Assembly: GCF_036013935.1 (NCBI RefSeq)
Contig: NZ_CP107902.1
Location: 3,133,001-3,197,000 of the forward strand
Length of the DNA stretch: 64,000 nucleotides
Origin: Streptomyces sp. NBC_00461
GTDB taxonomy: Bacteria; Actinomycetota; Actinomycetes; Streptomycetales; Streptomycetaceae
Reading direction: 5' to 3'
In this document: positions 18,390 through 25,500 of the stretch, one piece after another
How the letters are laid out: every line of letters begins with the position of its first letter
How positions within the stretch are numbered: the stretch's first letter is position 1
Notes under the pieces: model-generated
What the model was told of the DNA's origin: nothing
Database searches by the model: none
What the model saw: the letters and a program-made list of their open reading frames with translations, nothing else
Program-made: the position numbers and the translations under genes

Positions 18390-19477
18390 CTAGTCCAGCG
18401 GCTTCTCGTCGCGGAAGCGCCGCAGCACGTTGCCGGTGATCTTCGCGATGTTGTTGTCGTACCCGTTGTGGGACAGCGACCCGGTCCAGGCGATGGAGCC
18501 GACCGAGAAGAATCCGCCGCCGCCCTCCAGCGCGCAGTAGACCATGTCCGAGCGGACCGCCGGCTGCTCGGTTCCGCCCATCCCCGGGAGCATCTCGAAG
18601 ATCTCCTCGGTCACCAGCAGGTAGTTGTCGGAGAAGGGCCCGGAGGTGGCCAGGACCAGGGTTCCGGGCGGCGATCCGAGCGCCGGGTTCCAGCAGTCGA
18701 TCTCGGCGCCGGCCGCGCCGCCCCCGATGACACCGAAGTCGCCCAGGAGCTCGTTCTCGCCGACGCCTTCGAAGACGAAGGCCGCCCGCGGATCCTTGCT
18801 GTCCGCAAGGCGCTCGTAGTAGGTGCAGCGGTCGAAGCCCTGGGCCGCCATGCCGACTCCTACCAGACGCTGCGGTGCCTTGCCCTTGTTGCGCCACAGG
18901 CCGCTGGCCTCGCCCGAGGTGGTGTGGCGGCGTTCGGCGAAGGGTGACTGGTGGGGGCGCGTGCCCCCGTCGGCCCGGCGCAGCTCCATCAGGTGCGGGG
19001 CGTCGGGGTCGTAGGAGACGGTCGCGAAGAAGCCGTTGCCGCCCAGGTACATCAGCCGGCCGCCGTTCGCGGTGAACTCCTCGAGGGCGTCGAGCTCGCG
19101 CCGCGTGACGTATTCGGGGTGGCTTCCGGTGATCACGACGCGGTAGTCGCGCAGCAGGTCGTGGCCTTCCCGATCGAGGTCCTCGTCCGTGAGGGCGTCG
19201 AACTCGCACTCAGCGGTCTCCAACCAGTGCACGAGGGACAGGTCGGCGGGCAGACCCCAGGGGCCTTCGCTCATGAACGAGGCGCGGTACCGCGGCTGCA
19301 GGCTGATCAGCGGACGGCGGACGCTGCCGAACACCACGCCGGACCCGTCGTTGTGGATTTCGTACAGGGAGCGGCCGAACTCGGGGTGGTCCTGCAGTAC
19401 CAGGTCTTCCTTGTGGACGATGGGCGTGTGCCCGAGGAGCATCTCCATGCCGTCCGCCTCGAACGCGATCCGGTCGT
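18390..19477 (-). pseudogene. Truncated inverted copy of the dimethylformamidase large-subunit gene
   Basis: From 19477 down to 18390 the sequence matches 386-1473 in inverted orientation without gaps (coordinates sum to 19863 throughout). The proteins differ at only a few positions (for example LADSQDPRA versus LADSKDPRA, and GVLGGG versus GVIGGG). The homology stops abruptly at 19477, upstream of FEADGMEMLLG, so about 128 of the residues visible in the left copy and everything before them are missing. The frame stays open and an internal ATG at 19448 could start a 352-residue polypeptide, but without the N-terminal half it is unlikely to be active. Confidence 0.85.
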
Positions 19478-19513
19478 CCGCGGCTCCAACCTCACGCTCC
19501 CGGCCAGGACAGC

Positions 19514-20032
19514 TCAGGCGTGCCAGTCGTGGTCCATCCGCAGGAAGTACGGGAAGAGGGTGCGCTCCTCGAAGTCGAGATGGGCCTGGAGGTGGTCGGC
19601 AAGCGCGACGATCTGTTCCAGCACCACGTGGACGGAGCGTTCGTCCTTGGGGTTCAGCTGCCGCGCGTCGGCGCGGATGCTCACGATCATCTGTTTGACC
19701 TCCTCATGCTCGCGCCGGAGCCGCCCGATCTGATCGGTGAGCTCGGGGAACCGGTGCTGTATGACCGGCAGCATCCGAGCGTCCTCGATCGTGTGGTGGG
19801 CGTCCAGGTGGGCGCAGAAATGCTGGCAGCCCACCTTGAGCTGCCAGGTGAGGTCCGCGACAGTCAGACCGCCGAGCAGCTCCTCGATGTCCTCTGCGCG
19901 TGTGGTCGCCGCATCGAGCACCTCAAGCCCCTTGCGCAGGGCGGCGACGTCGCTGCGCAGCGGCGCATGCGCCATCAGCAGCTGCTGCATCATCTGGCGG
20001 CCGGCGACAGTTCCCGCCTGCGGCTGTGTCAT
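19514..20032 (-). CDS. Hemerythrin-like (HHE) domain protein
   Basis: A 172-residue protein with the carboxylate-bridged di-iron ligand pattern of hemerythrins: CAHLDAHHTIEDARMLP (His/His/Glu), LRREHEEVK (His/Glu) and ALADHLQAHLDFEERTLFP (His/His/Glu). It is probably cytoplasmic and may bind O2, NO or help manage iron or redox stress. Its ATG overlaps the stop of an upstream fragment of a luciferase-type flavin enzyme (ATGA), which suggests that it was once translationally coupled to a complete gene. The ribosome-binding site AAGGAG lies inside that fragment. Confidence 0.85.
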   Translation of the reverse strand: MTQPQAGTVAGRQMMQQLLMAHAPLRSDVAALRKGLEVLDAATTRAEDIEELLGGLTVADLTWQLKVGCQHFCAHLDAHHTIEDARMLPVIQHRFPELTDQIGRLRREHEEVKQMIVSIRADARQLNPKDERSVHVVLEQIVALADHLQAHLDFEERTLFPYFLRMDHDWHA

Positions 20033-20340
20033 CGTCGATGCTCCTTTGCGACTGCCTCGCGCACGGCGGGTGCGACCTTCTCGATGATGGGGCGCAGCGC
20101 GGACTCGTTGACCGGGCCGCTGAAGATGTAGCCGTTCATGCGGTGCTCGACCGGCCAGCTCGTCAGCAGGTCGACCCGCTGCGTAGTCGAACGGTCACCG
20201 ACCAGGTTGTAGACCCGGTTGGTCCGGCTCGGGTCCCGCCCGGCAGCGCCGGCCGCCTCGTCGATTCGCCGGTTCGCGTCGTCCAGCTCCTCCGGGGCGA
20301 GAAATTCCTTCGAGGGCAGCCAGCCGCCTGTCCCCGCTGG
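20029..20340 (-). pseudogene. C-terminal fragment of an LLM-class (luciferase-like) oxidoreductase
   Basis: The minus strand reads GGWLPSKEFLAPEELDDANR, then RIDEAAGAAGRDP and a C-terminal segment IIEKVAPAVREAVAKEHRR, typical of the last 100 residues of F420- or FMN-dependent luciferase-like monooxygenases. There is no start; the fragment begins beside the hairpin at 20350-20383. The stop overlaps the hemerythrin start. Roughly two thirds of the expected protein is missing. Confidence 0.65.
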
Positions 20341-20349
20341 AGTTCGCCC

Positions 20350-20383
20350 ACGGCGGCCGTGAAGCGTGCTTCACGGCCGCCGT
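20350..20383. terminator. Strong hairpin terminator downstream of the azoreductase gene
   Basis: Perfect 15-bp stem (ACGGCGGCCGTGAAG and its complement) with a CGTG loop, 17 bp past the azoreductase stop on the minus strand. It also marks the junction where the LLM-oxidoreductase fragment begins. Confidence 0.8.
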
Positions 20384-20399
20384 CCGGAGGGCGCTGTTT

Positions 20400-21053
20400 C
20401 TAGGCGGCGATGCGGTGGGCTATCGCCTTGGCCGTGGAGGCTGCGTCGTCCAGTGCCTGCTGGCGGGAGGCTTCGAAGAGGGGGATCAGCTGGGACATCG
20501 CCGGGTTGTGTACGGCCATCGTGAGTTCCGGGACGATGAAGTTCACGTCCAGGGCGAGCGCGTCGGCCAGAACGGCCGTGAGGTAGTTCTGCACGTATTC
20601 GTAGCCCTCGCGGGGCGTGCCCGGGGCGTAGGAGCCGCCGCGGCTGGCGACGACGGTGACGGGGGTGCCCTTGAGCCTGGAGCTTTCCACGCCGGCGGTG
20701 CGGCCGACGAGGACGATGTTGTCGAGCCACGCCTTGAGGGTCGAAGGAATCGAGTAGTTGTACATCGGAGCGCCGATCAGTATGGCGTCGGCGTTCTCCA
20801 GCTCGTCGATCAGCGTCAGCCGGTGGGCGAGGGCGGCGGCCTGGGCGGGGGTGTGCGTGGCCGGGTCGGTCTGGCCGGCGGTGTGGGCGTCGGCGGTGAG
20901 GTGCGGTACGGGGTTCGTGGCGAGGTCACGGTAGATGACCGTGCCCTCGGGGTGGTGCTCCTGCCAGGTCCGGCGGAAGGCGGCGGTCACGGCGCGGGAG
21001 GAGGAGGCGTCGCCGGAAAACAGCGAGGAATCGAGATGCAGAAGAGTGGCCAT
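20400..21053 (-). CDS. azoR: FMN-dependent NADH-azoreductase
   Basis: A 217-residue flavodoxin-fold enzyme of the AzoR family, reducing quinones or azo compounds with NAD(P)H. The start ATG at 21053 has GAGGA upstream and gives the canonical N-terminus ATLLHLDSSLFSGDASSSRA (beta1 and phosphate loop). The FMN-contact segment DAILIGAPMYNYSIPSTLKA (about residues 85-105) and the SRGGSY segment near 140 are typical. It lies in the same direction as the DoxX and NAD(P)-binding genes upstream, and the MarR regulator at 22622 is the likely controller of the cluster. Quinone detoxification is the most probable role. Confidence 0.87.
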   Translation of the reverse strand: MATLLHLDSSLFSGDASSSRAVTAAFRRTWQEHHPEGTVIYRDLATNPVPHLTADAHTAGQTDPATHTPAQAAALAHRLTLIDELENADAILIGAPMYNYSIPSTLKAWLDNIVLVGRTAGVESSRLKGTPVTVVASRGGSYAPGTPREGYEYVQNYLTAVLADALALDVNFIVPELTMAVHNPAMSQLIPLFEASRQQALDDAASTAKAIAHRIAA

Positions 21054-21189
21054 GGGATGTTCCTCAGGTGTAGCAGTGGTCGGGAATGCGGATGATCGGT
21101 GACGGTCCGCGTGGCGAGGGCGTCTCGCGATCACCCGGCGGGTTTGCCGGGCGGAAGGTGAGCTGTGGCGCCTCGGATTCAGGCGCTGG

Positions 21190-21561
21190 TCAGGAGGCGA
21201 GGACGAGCGTGGCGGCGGCAGCGATCGCGATGACGGTGAGGATGATGGGTGCCATCGCGTTGCCGCGGGTCTCGGGGTTGGCGTAGTCGCCGGACTTGGC
21301 GTGGAAGCCGACGGCTCCGACGAGCAGGACTGCGAATCCCAGGGCGGCGGCAACGCCGATGGGCTGCCAGAAGAGACCGGCGATGAGCCCTGCGGCTGCG
21401 GCCAGCTCGGCCAGCCCGATGAACCGGACCAGCGGGGCGCTGAAGCCTCCGGGAGACTGCAACTGGGCTGGAATGCTGCCCTTGAGCAGGGCTTTCGGTA
21501 GTCCGGCGGCCAGCCCGACAACGGCGAGCAGAACGCTCAGTACGGCGGCGAAGACAAACAC
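21190..21561 (-). CDS. DoxX-family membrane protein
   Basis: A 123-residue protein with four hydrophobic segments (about 2-20, 43-62, 68-88, 105-122), matching the DoxX/DoxD-like family of small membrane oxidoreductase-associated proteins. GTG at 21561 is used; AAAGG lies 8 nt upstream. It sits 136 bp upstream of the azoreductase gene on the same strand, a pairing often seen in quinone or redox-stress clusters. The role of DoxX is poorly defined; it may be a quinone-linked partner. Confidence 0.8.
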   Translation of the reverse strand: MFVFAAVLSVLLAVVGLAAGLPKALLKGSIPAQLQSPGGFSAPLVRFIGLAELAAAAGLIAGLFWQPIGVAAALGFAVLLVGAVGFHAKSGDYANPETRGNAMAPIILTVIAIAAAATLVLAS

Positions 21562-21650
21562 GGGTCATGCCTTTCTGGGGAGTGATTCGGACCGCCCGAG
21601 CTGTGAGGGACCGGCATCCGTGGAGGATGGGTGTGCCGGCGGGTTTTGCT

Positions 21651-21664
21651 GCTCACGCGTGAGC
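21651..21664. promoter_or_regulatory. Perfect 14-bp palindrome upstream of doxX-azoR
   Basis: GCTCACGCGTGAGC, fully self-complementary, 90 bp upstream of the doxX start. It could be an operator for a dimeric regulator. It is unlike the TTGGTT...AACCAA sites beside marR, so it may indicate a second controller. Confidence 0.4.
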
Positions 21665-21825
21665 GTTGCTGAAGTGCGGTCTCATCGATGGAGAGCGCTG
21701 CTGCGCGGCAACCCGGCCGCGGGCCGGGCGCCGGCCGCCGCGGTGCGGCCGGTGACGGCAGACGCTGAGGCAGGACGGCTCGTCGGCGCCGGCCGCACCG
21801 CCTGTGGAAGGCGGAACGCGGCCGA

Positions 21826-22437
21826 TCAGGTGAGGGGCTGTTCGGTGAAGTTCCTGAGCACCAGTGCGCCGGGAACCTCGATGAGGCGTCCGCCTTCGTC
21901 GATCCTGCCGAGTTCCACCGGCGACAGGCCGAGCGTGCGGGCGAGCTCGGCGATCTGGGAGCTAGCCTCCCCGGAGTCGCTGGAGACGAAGACCACGCGC
22001 TTGCCCTGGCCGGAGGGCACTTCGGCGGCGAGCGTCTGGGCGGGAAGGTGGTTGAAGCCCTTCACGATCTGGGCGCCGGGCAGGACCTCGGCCGCGTACT
22101 GCGAGGAGAGCCGACCCTTGAGGATGTCGCCCGCGTTGGGCGCGTAGTGCGCGTTGGTGGTGTCGACGACGATCTTCCCGTTCCAGTCGGGCAGGGCGTT
22201 GCCGAACGTCTCGACTGCGCCGAACGGGATGGCCATGAAGATGACGTCGCTCGCCAGTGCCTCGGTGAGCGTCACGGCCCGGACCGTGGAACCCCAGGAG
22301 GCGGCGAGTTCGCTGATCGAGCCCGGTCCGCGGGTGTTGGCGATGCTGACCTCGACTCCGGCCCGGGCGAAGAGACGCGCCAGCGCCGAACCGATGTTTC
22401 CGGTGCCCACGATGGCGTAGCGGGTGTCTGCAGACAT
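21826..22437 (-). CDS. NAD(P)-binding oxidoreductase, NADPH:F420-reductase-like
   Basis: A 203-residue Rossmann protein resembling the F420-dependent NADP reductase family (coenzyme F420:NADP oxidoreductase, NADP_Rossmann/YqeC branch). The nucleotide motif is GTGNIGSALARLFARAG near residue 11, followed by ANTRGPGS (phosphate contact, about 33) and VIFMAIPFGAVE near 65. The ATG has GGGAG upstream. It is divergent from the MarR gene, and the 184-bp gap between them holds two TTGGTT-type inverted repeats, so this is the most likely direct target. Members without clear F420 residues act as general dinucleotide-binding reductases, so cofactor use is uncertain. Confidence 0.8.
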   Translation of the reverse strand: MSADTRYAIVGTGNIGSALARLFARAGVEVSIANTRGPGSISELAASWGSTVRAVTLTEALASDVIFMAIPFGAVETFGNALPDWNGKIVVDTTNAHYAPNAGDILKGRLSSQYAAEVLPGAQIVKGFNHLPAQTLAAEVPSGQGKRVVFVSSDSGEASSQIAELARTLGLSPVELGRIDEGGRLIEVPGALVLRNFTEQPLT

Positions 22438-22550
22438 GAGTGCTCCCTGTTCCAGTAATTGCTGAAGGCTGTCGAGGCGGCAGAGCAGCTTCGCCGCCCG
22501 GCCTGTCGTCGCCGCGTTTCTGTAGGCGGCTCCGACCTCCGCAAGTCCAT

Positions 22551-22602
22551 TTGGTTGAGGTGTTAACCAAACCGTACGACGAACTGGTTAACATGTCAAC
22601 CA
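22551..22602. promoter_or_regulatory. Two MarR-type operators between the divergent genes
   Basis: TTGGTT-N8-AACCAA at 22551-22570 (perfect 6+6) and TGGTT-N8-AACCA at 22585-22602 (perfect 5+5). Their centres are 33 bp apart, about three helical turns, so two dimers would bind the same face of the DNA. The second ends 20 bp before the marR ATG. Sequence and spacing are typical of MarR-family autoregulatory sites. Confidence 0.8.
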
Positions 22603-22621
22603 AAGCGGTAGGATGGGCTTC

Positions 22622-23095
22622 ATGGACGAACCGCGATGGCTGGACGAGCGTGAACAGCGGGCTTGGCGCAGCCTCATGAAGATGCAGGCCGGCCTGTCCG
22701 AATACATCGAGCGGCAGCTGCGCACCCACAGCGGGCTGTCCACCGCCGACTACCAGGTGCTGGCGCACCTGTCTGAGGCGCCCGAGGGACGCCTGCGGTC
22801 GTTCGCACTCGGAGATGCGCTGCAATGGGAGAAGAGCCGTCTGTCGCAGCATCTGACCCGCATGCAGAACCGCAACCTCATCCGCCGCGAGCGATGCGCG
22901 ACCGACCAGCGAGGGGCCGTCGTGGTCATCACCGAACAGGGCCGCACCCTCGTCGAGGCAGCTGCCCCGCTCCACCTGGCTGACGTGCGCAATGTGCTGA
23001 TCGACCACGTGACCCCTGCGCAGATGGACCTGCTGATCGAATTGGGAGACCAGGTGGAGGCGCAACTCGCCGAGATCGATCAGAAACCGGGATGA
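22622..23095 (+). CDS. MarR-family transcriptional regulator
   Basis: A 157-residue winged-helix regulator. ATG at 22622 is preferred over 22613 because an AGGA sits about 8 nt upstream. The DNA-binding core is STADYQVLAHLSEAP (about residues 40-55), LGDALQWEKSRLSQHLTRMQ (recognition helix near 65-85) and the wing RERCATDQRGAVVVIT (about 90-107). It is divergent from the reductase at 21826-22437 with two inverted repeats between them, which implies autoregulation and control of the reductase/DoxX/azoreductase group. Its only cysteine (RERCATD) lies in the wing and could be a redox sensor, but that is speculation. Confidence 0.85.
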   Translation: MDEPRWLDEREQRAWRSLMKMQAGLSEYIERQLRTHSGLSTADYQVLAHLSEAPEGRLRSFALGDALQWEKSRLSQHLTRMQNRNLIRRERCATDQRGAVVVITEQGRTLVEAAAPLHLADVRNVLIDHVTPAQMDLLIELGDQVEAQLAEIDQKPG

Positions 23096-23239
23096 CCCCT
23101 TGCGTCCCCGCCGGGCTGCCGCCGACCGTGCCGTCAGAGTCTCGCCCGGGGTGCTGATGAGGGCCCGGCATCGCACCAACCGCCCTTACTGCGACACTCC
23201 CATCCAACAAAGAAGACGATGCGGGTCGACGAGCCTCGC

Positions 23240-23360
23240 CTTCAAAAAACGAACGTTTTCTGAAGATCACCGTGCGGGGGTCCGCACACCCCGCAGCCTC
23301 TTCAAAAAACCCTTCAAAAACCTGGGTCATTCAAGAACCCTCGACCACCGTTTTCTGACA
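23240..23360. promoter_or_regulatory. res-like recombination site upstream of the serine recombinase
   Basis: An AT-rich island in a GC-rich setting. 23240-23265 is an imperfect inverted repeat, CTTCAAAAAACG / CGTTTTCTGAAG (11 of 12 pairs, 2-bp centre). CTTCAAAAAAC recurs at 23300 and 23312 (one A shorter), and CGTTTTCTGACA at 23349-23360, 13 bp before the recombinase ATG. Repeated half-sites in front of a resolvase gene are the layout of a res or crossover site. Confidence 0.6.
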
Positions 23361-23372
23361 TGATCCGGGGTC

Positions 23373-24044
23373 ATGAGTGACACTCCGGAGCCGTCCGGCC
23401 ACCCCGAACTCCTCGTTGCCGAACCGCTTGTCTGCACCGAGATCAAGATCGGGTACGCGCGGGTGTCCAGCGGCGGACAGAAGCTCGACCGGCAGATCGA
23501 CGCCCTCACCACCGCCGGATGCCGGAAGATCTTCTCGGACAAGAAGTCCGGAAAGAACGCCCTCCGCCCGGAATTGAAGGCGTGCCACGCCTTTCTCGAC
23601 GCTGGCGACACCCTCGTCGTCCCGTCGCTCGACCGCTACGGCCGCAGCCTCCAGGACCTCATCAACATGGTCGCCGAACTCCGGACGCGCGGGATCGGCT
23701 TCACCTCGCTGCACGAGAACCTCGACACCACCACCCCCGGCGGCCGACTCGTCTTCCACGTCTTCGCCGCTCTGGCGGAGTTCATCCGCGAACTCATCGT
23801 CCAGGGCACTCGCGAGGGCCTGGCCGCTGCCCGCGCCCGCGGCCGGGTCGGAGGGCGCCCCACCGTCGCTACCGAGGAAGTCATCCGCGCCGCCCGCGAC
23901 CTGCTGCCCGACCCCGGCCGCTCCATCACCTCGATCGCCAAAATGCTGGGCATCTCCCCGGGCACCCTCTACAACCACATCCCCGACCTCCAAGACCTGC
24001 GCGCCTCCGCCGTCCCCCACCAGCTCGACGCTGCGGAACGGTGA
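23373..24044 (+). CDS. Serine recombinase, resolvase/invertase family
   Basis: A 223-residue small serine recombinase. The catalytic Ser is in GYARVSSGGQ (about residue 32) and the conserved Arg cluster is in SLDRYGRSLQDL (about 85-96). The long E-helix region ALAEFIRELIVQGTREGLAA leads to an RGRVGGRP hinge at about 155, and the C-terminal helix-turn-helix is ITSIAKMLGISPGTLYNHI (about 190-208). It has about 24 extra N-terminal residues before the usual IGYARVS start, and an in-frame later start is possible. An AT-rich array of inverted half-sites lies directly upstream. It could resolve a lost Tn3-like transposon; no TnpA is visible. Confidence 0.88.
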   Translation: MSDTPEPSGHPELLVAEPLVCTEIKIGYARVSSGGQKLDRQIDALTTAGCRKIFSDKKSGKNALRPELKACHAFLDAGDTLVVPSLDRYGRSLQDLINMVAELRTRGIGFTSLHENLDTTTPGGRLVFHVFAALAEFIRELIVQGTREGLAAARARGRVGGRPTVATEEVIRAARDLLPDPGRSITSIAKMLGISPGTLYNHIPDLQDLRASAVPHQLDAAER

Positions 24045-24057
24045 CCCCACGTGCCGA

Positions 24058-24392
24058 TCCGTCCCTAGGACCGCGAGCGTTGTCCCGCCGACTGGCCGGA
24101 CATCTCCAACGCCATCAACGAACGCGCGGGCTGGCGGTGCGAGTGTGAAGGCGAGTGCGGACGCGGCAGTCACCCCGGCCGGTGTCCCAACCGGCCCGGA
24201 CAGCCCGTGTACGGCACCGGTTCGCGGGTCATCCTGACGACGAGAGCGCGCACCTCGACTACACGCCGGAGAACTGTCACCCGGCCAACCTCAAAGCCAT
24301 GCCAGGGCTGCCACCTGCACTACGACTGTAACCACCACGCCCGCATCCGGGCCCAGACCCGGCATACCGCGCTCGAAACGGCGGGCAGCTGA
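24058..24392 (+). pseudogene. HNH-type nuclease-like gene, frameshifted
   Basis: The reading frames INERAGWRCECEGECGRGSH, then (after a shift near 24237) SAHLDYTPENCHPANLKAM, then (shift back near 24300) CQGCHLHYDCNHHARIRAQT resemble the small zinc-binding HNH proteins found on actinobacterial mobile elements. Two frameshifts and the lack of a start mark it as dead. It follows the serine recombinase in the same direction. Confidence 0.65.
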
Positions 24393-24860
24393 CGTTTGAG
24401 TTGTAGGCGAACGTAGCAAGATCAACCCGGCGGACAGCATCACCCCACCGGAGCAGTGGAACCCGGCGCCCCCCGACGCGACAGCCGGGCCATCAACCTG
24501 CCCACGACCAACCGACAACAGAGAAACGGCCCGCCGGAGAAACCGACGGACCGTCATGCAAGATCGAGGCTAAGGCCGCTACACCTGCGTTCCGGGCCGT
24601 TTCCTGTTGGGGCAGTTTCCTTGGACCCTCGCCAGACCTACTGCCCGGAAGCCGCAGGCCCCGGCCGTCACACAAAACGCCCTGAGTCACCCGCAGACGA
24701 CTTGTCGGACAACGCATCCGGCGCACTTCACGGGCACCTCCGGCCTCAGGAGGGCCTCAATACATGCTTTGCCGCAGCAGAGCCGAGCAGAACCCGTCTC
24801 AGCGATTGCACGTCCATGCAGGTCAGAGAGTCATCAGCCGAAGCAGACCAACGTGGCATC
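24393..24860. other. Gene-free stretch left of att copy C
   Basis: No supported gene. A 12-bp imperfect hairpin (ACGGCCCGCCGG / CCGACGGACCGT) lies near 24525-24553 and could be a terminator. The rest appears to be non-coding remnant of the element. Confidence 0.4.
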
Positions 24861-24998
24861 AAACTCACGAGCAGCGGATTCAGTCCGTTCAGGGAAAGTT
24901 GACACCCCGACAGGACAAAATGAACGTTTCCGCAGGTCAGAAACCTGCGCAGGTGGGGCGGGTGGGACTCGAACCCACGGCCGACGGATTATGAGTCC
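24861..24998. repeat. att-like direct repeat, copy C (overlaps the intact CAU tRNA)
   Basis: Aligns without gaps to 1828-1965 (offset 23033); I count about 15 mismatches in 138 bp, all outside the last 46 bp, which are identical. Those 46 bp are the 3' half of the tRNA at 24954-25027. The left 90 bp hold ACGTTTCCGCAGGTCAGA at 24924-24941 and a 12-bp palindrome ACCTGCGCAGGT at 24943-24954. The intact tRNA on this side and the bare 3' halves at the other copies fit attR/attL of tRNA-integrating elements. Confidence 0.85.
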
Positions 24999-25027
24999 GC
25001 TGCTCTAACCGGCTGAGCTACCGCCCC
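24954..25027 (-). tRNA. tRNA with anticodon CAU (Met or Ile2)
   Basis: On the minus strand the 74-nt sequence folds as acceptor GGGGCGG/CCGCCCC, D-arm GCTC/GAGC, anticodon stem GCGGA/TCCGT with loop CTCATAA, and T-arm GTGGG-TTCGAGT-CCCAC. No complete CCA is encoded (ACCT follows). CAU may be elongator tRNA-Met or the tRNA-Ile2 in which C34 is modified to lysidine; I cannot separate them by eye. Its 3' half is the repeated core of the three att-like copies. Confidence 0.92.
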
Positions 25028-25176
25028 ATAGCGGCGTGTCGCGCACATTTGTGCGCGCCGTCTGCCGCAGCATAGCCGCTCATACGATCTCCTGCTTCGT
25101 ATGGTCGACTTCGCATGCCCTTGAGGACTCCGCCGTGACCTGCACGGTTCCCGAGGAACAGGGCCAGACATGAAAA

Positions 25177-25195
25177 AGGACCCCTTCGGGGTCCT
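25177..25195 (-). terminator. Rho-independent terminator of the tRNA-Asn pair
   Basis: Stem AGGACCCC/GGGGTCCT with a 3-nt loop, followed on the minus strand by a T-tract (AAAAA on the plus strand just left of the stem). It lies 12 bp past the 3' end of the first tRNA-Asn. It is one of the few textbook terminators with a T-run in this window. Confidence 0.85.
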
Positions 25196-25206
25196 CGTTC
25201 AGCATG

Positions 25207-25279
25207 CTCCCCCGACTGGACTCGAACCAGTAACCTGCCGGTTAACAGCCGGCTGCTCTGCCAATTGAGCTACGGAGGA
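25207..25279 (-). tRNA. tRNA-Asn (anticodon GUU), copy 1
   Basis: 73 nt on the minus strand, starting TCCTCCGTAGCTCAATTGGC, with anticodon loop CTGTTAA (GUU) and T-loop TTCGAGT. It is identical over its visible length to the neighbouring copy 5 bp upstream. Confidence 0.93.
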
Positions 25280-25284
25280 CCGAG

Positions 25285-25357
25285 CTCCCCCGACTGGACT
25301 CGAACCAGTAACCTGCCGGTTAACAGCCGGCTGCTCTGCCAATTGAGCTACGGAGGA
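25285..25357 (-). tRNA. tRNA-Asn (anticodon GUU), copy 2
   Basis: Second 73-nt tRNA-Asn on the minus strand, identical to the copy at 25207-25279 and separated from it by 5 bp. The two must be co-transcribed and share the terminator at 25177-25195. Confidence 0.93.
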
Positions 25358-25500
25358 ATGCCTCGTTGCATCGAACGCACCTACCTGGGTATTCGCCAGG
25401 GGGCGGGCGGTCGCTGCGACACATACATTAGCGCAAGCAGGGGGGTGCTCCGCCAATCGGTTCCCCCGGCACCGACCGACACGAGGGAAGGATGGCCTCC

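Noticed and set aside
24393..24860. Possible small genes between the HNH remnant and the tRNA
   Set aside because: Short frames lack ribosome-binding sites, family motifs and consistent codon bias.
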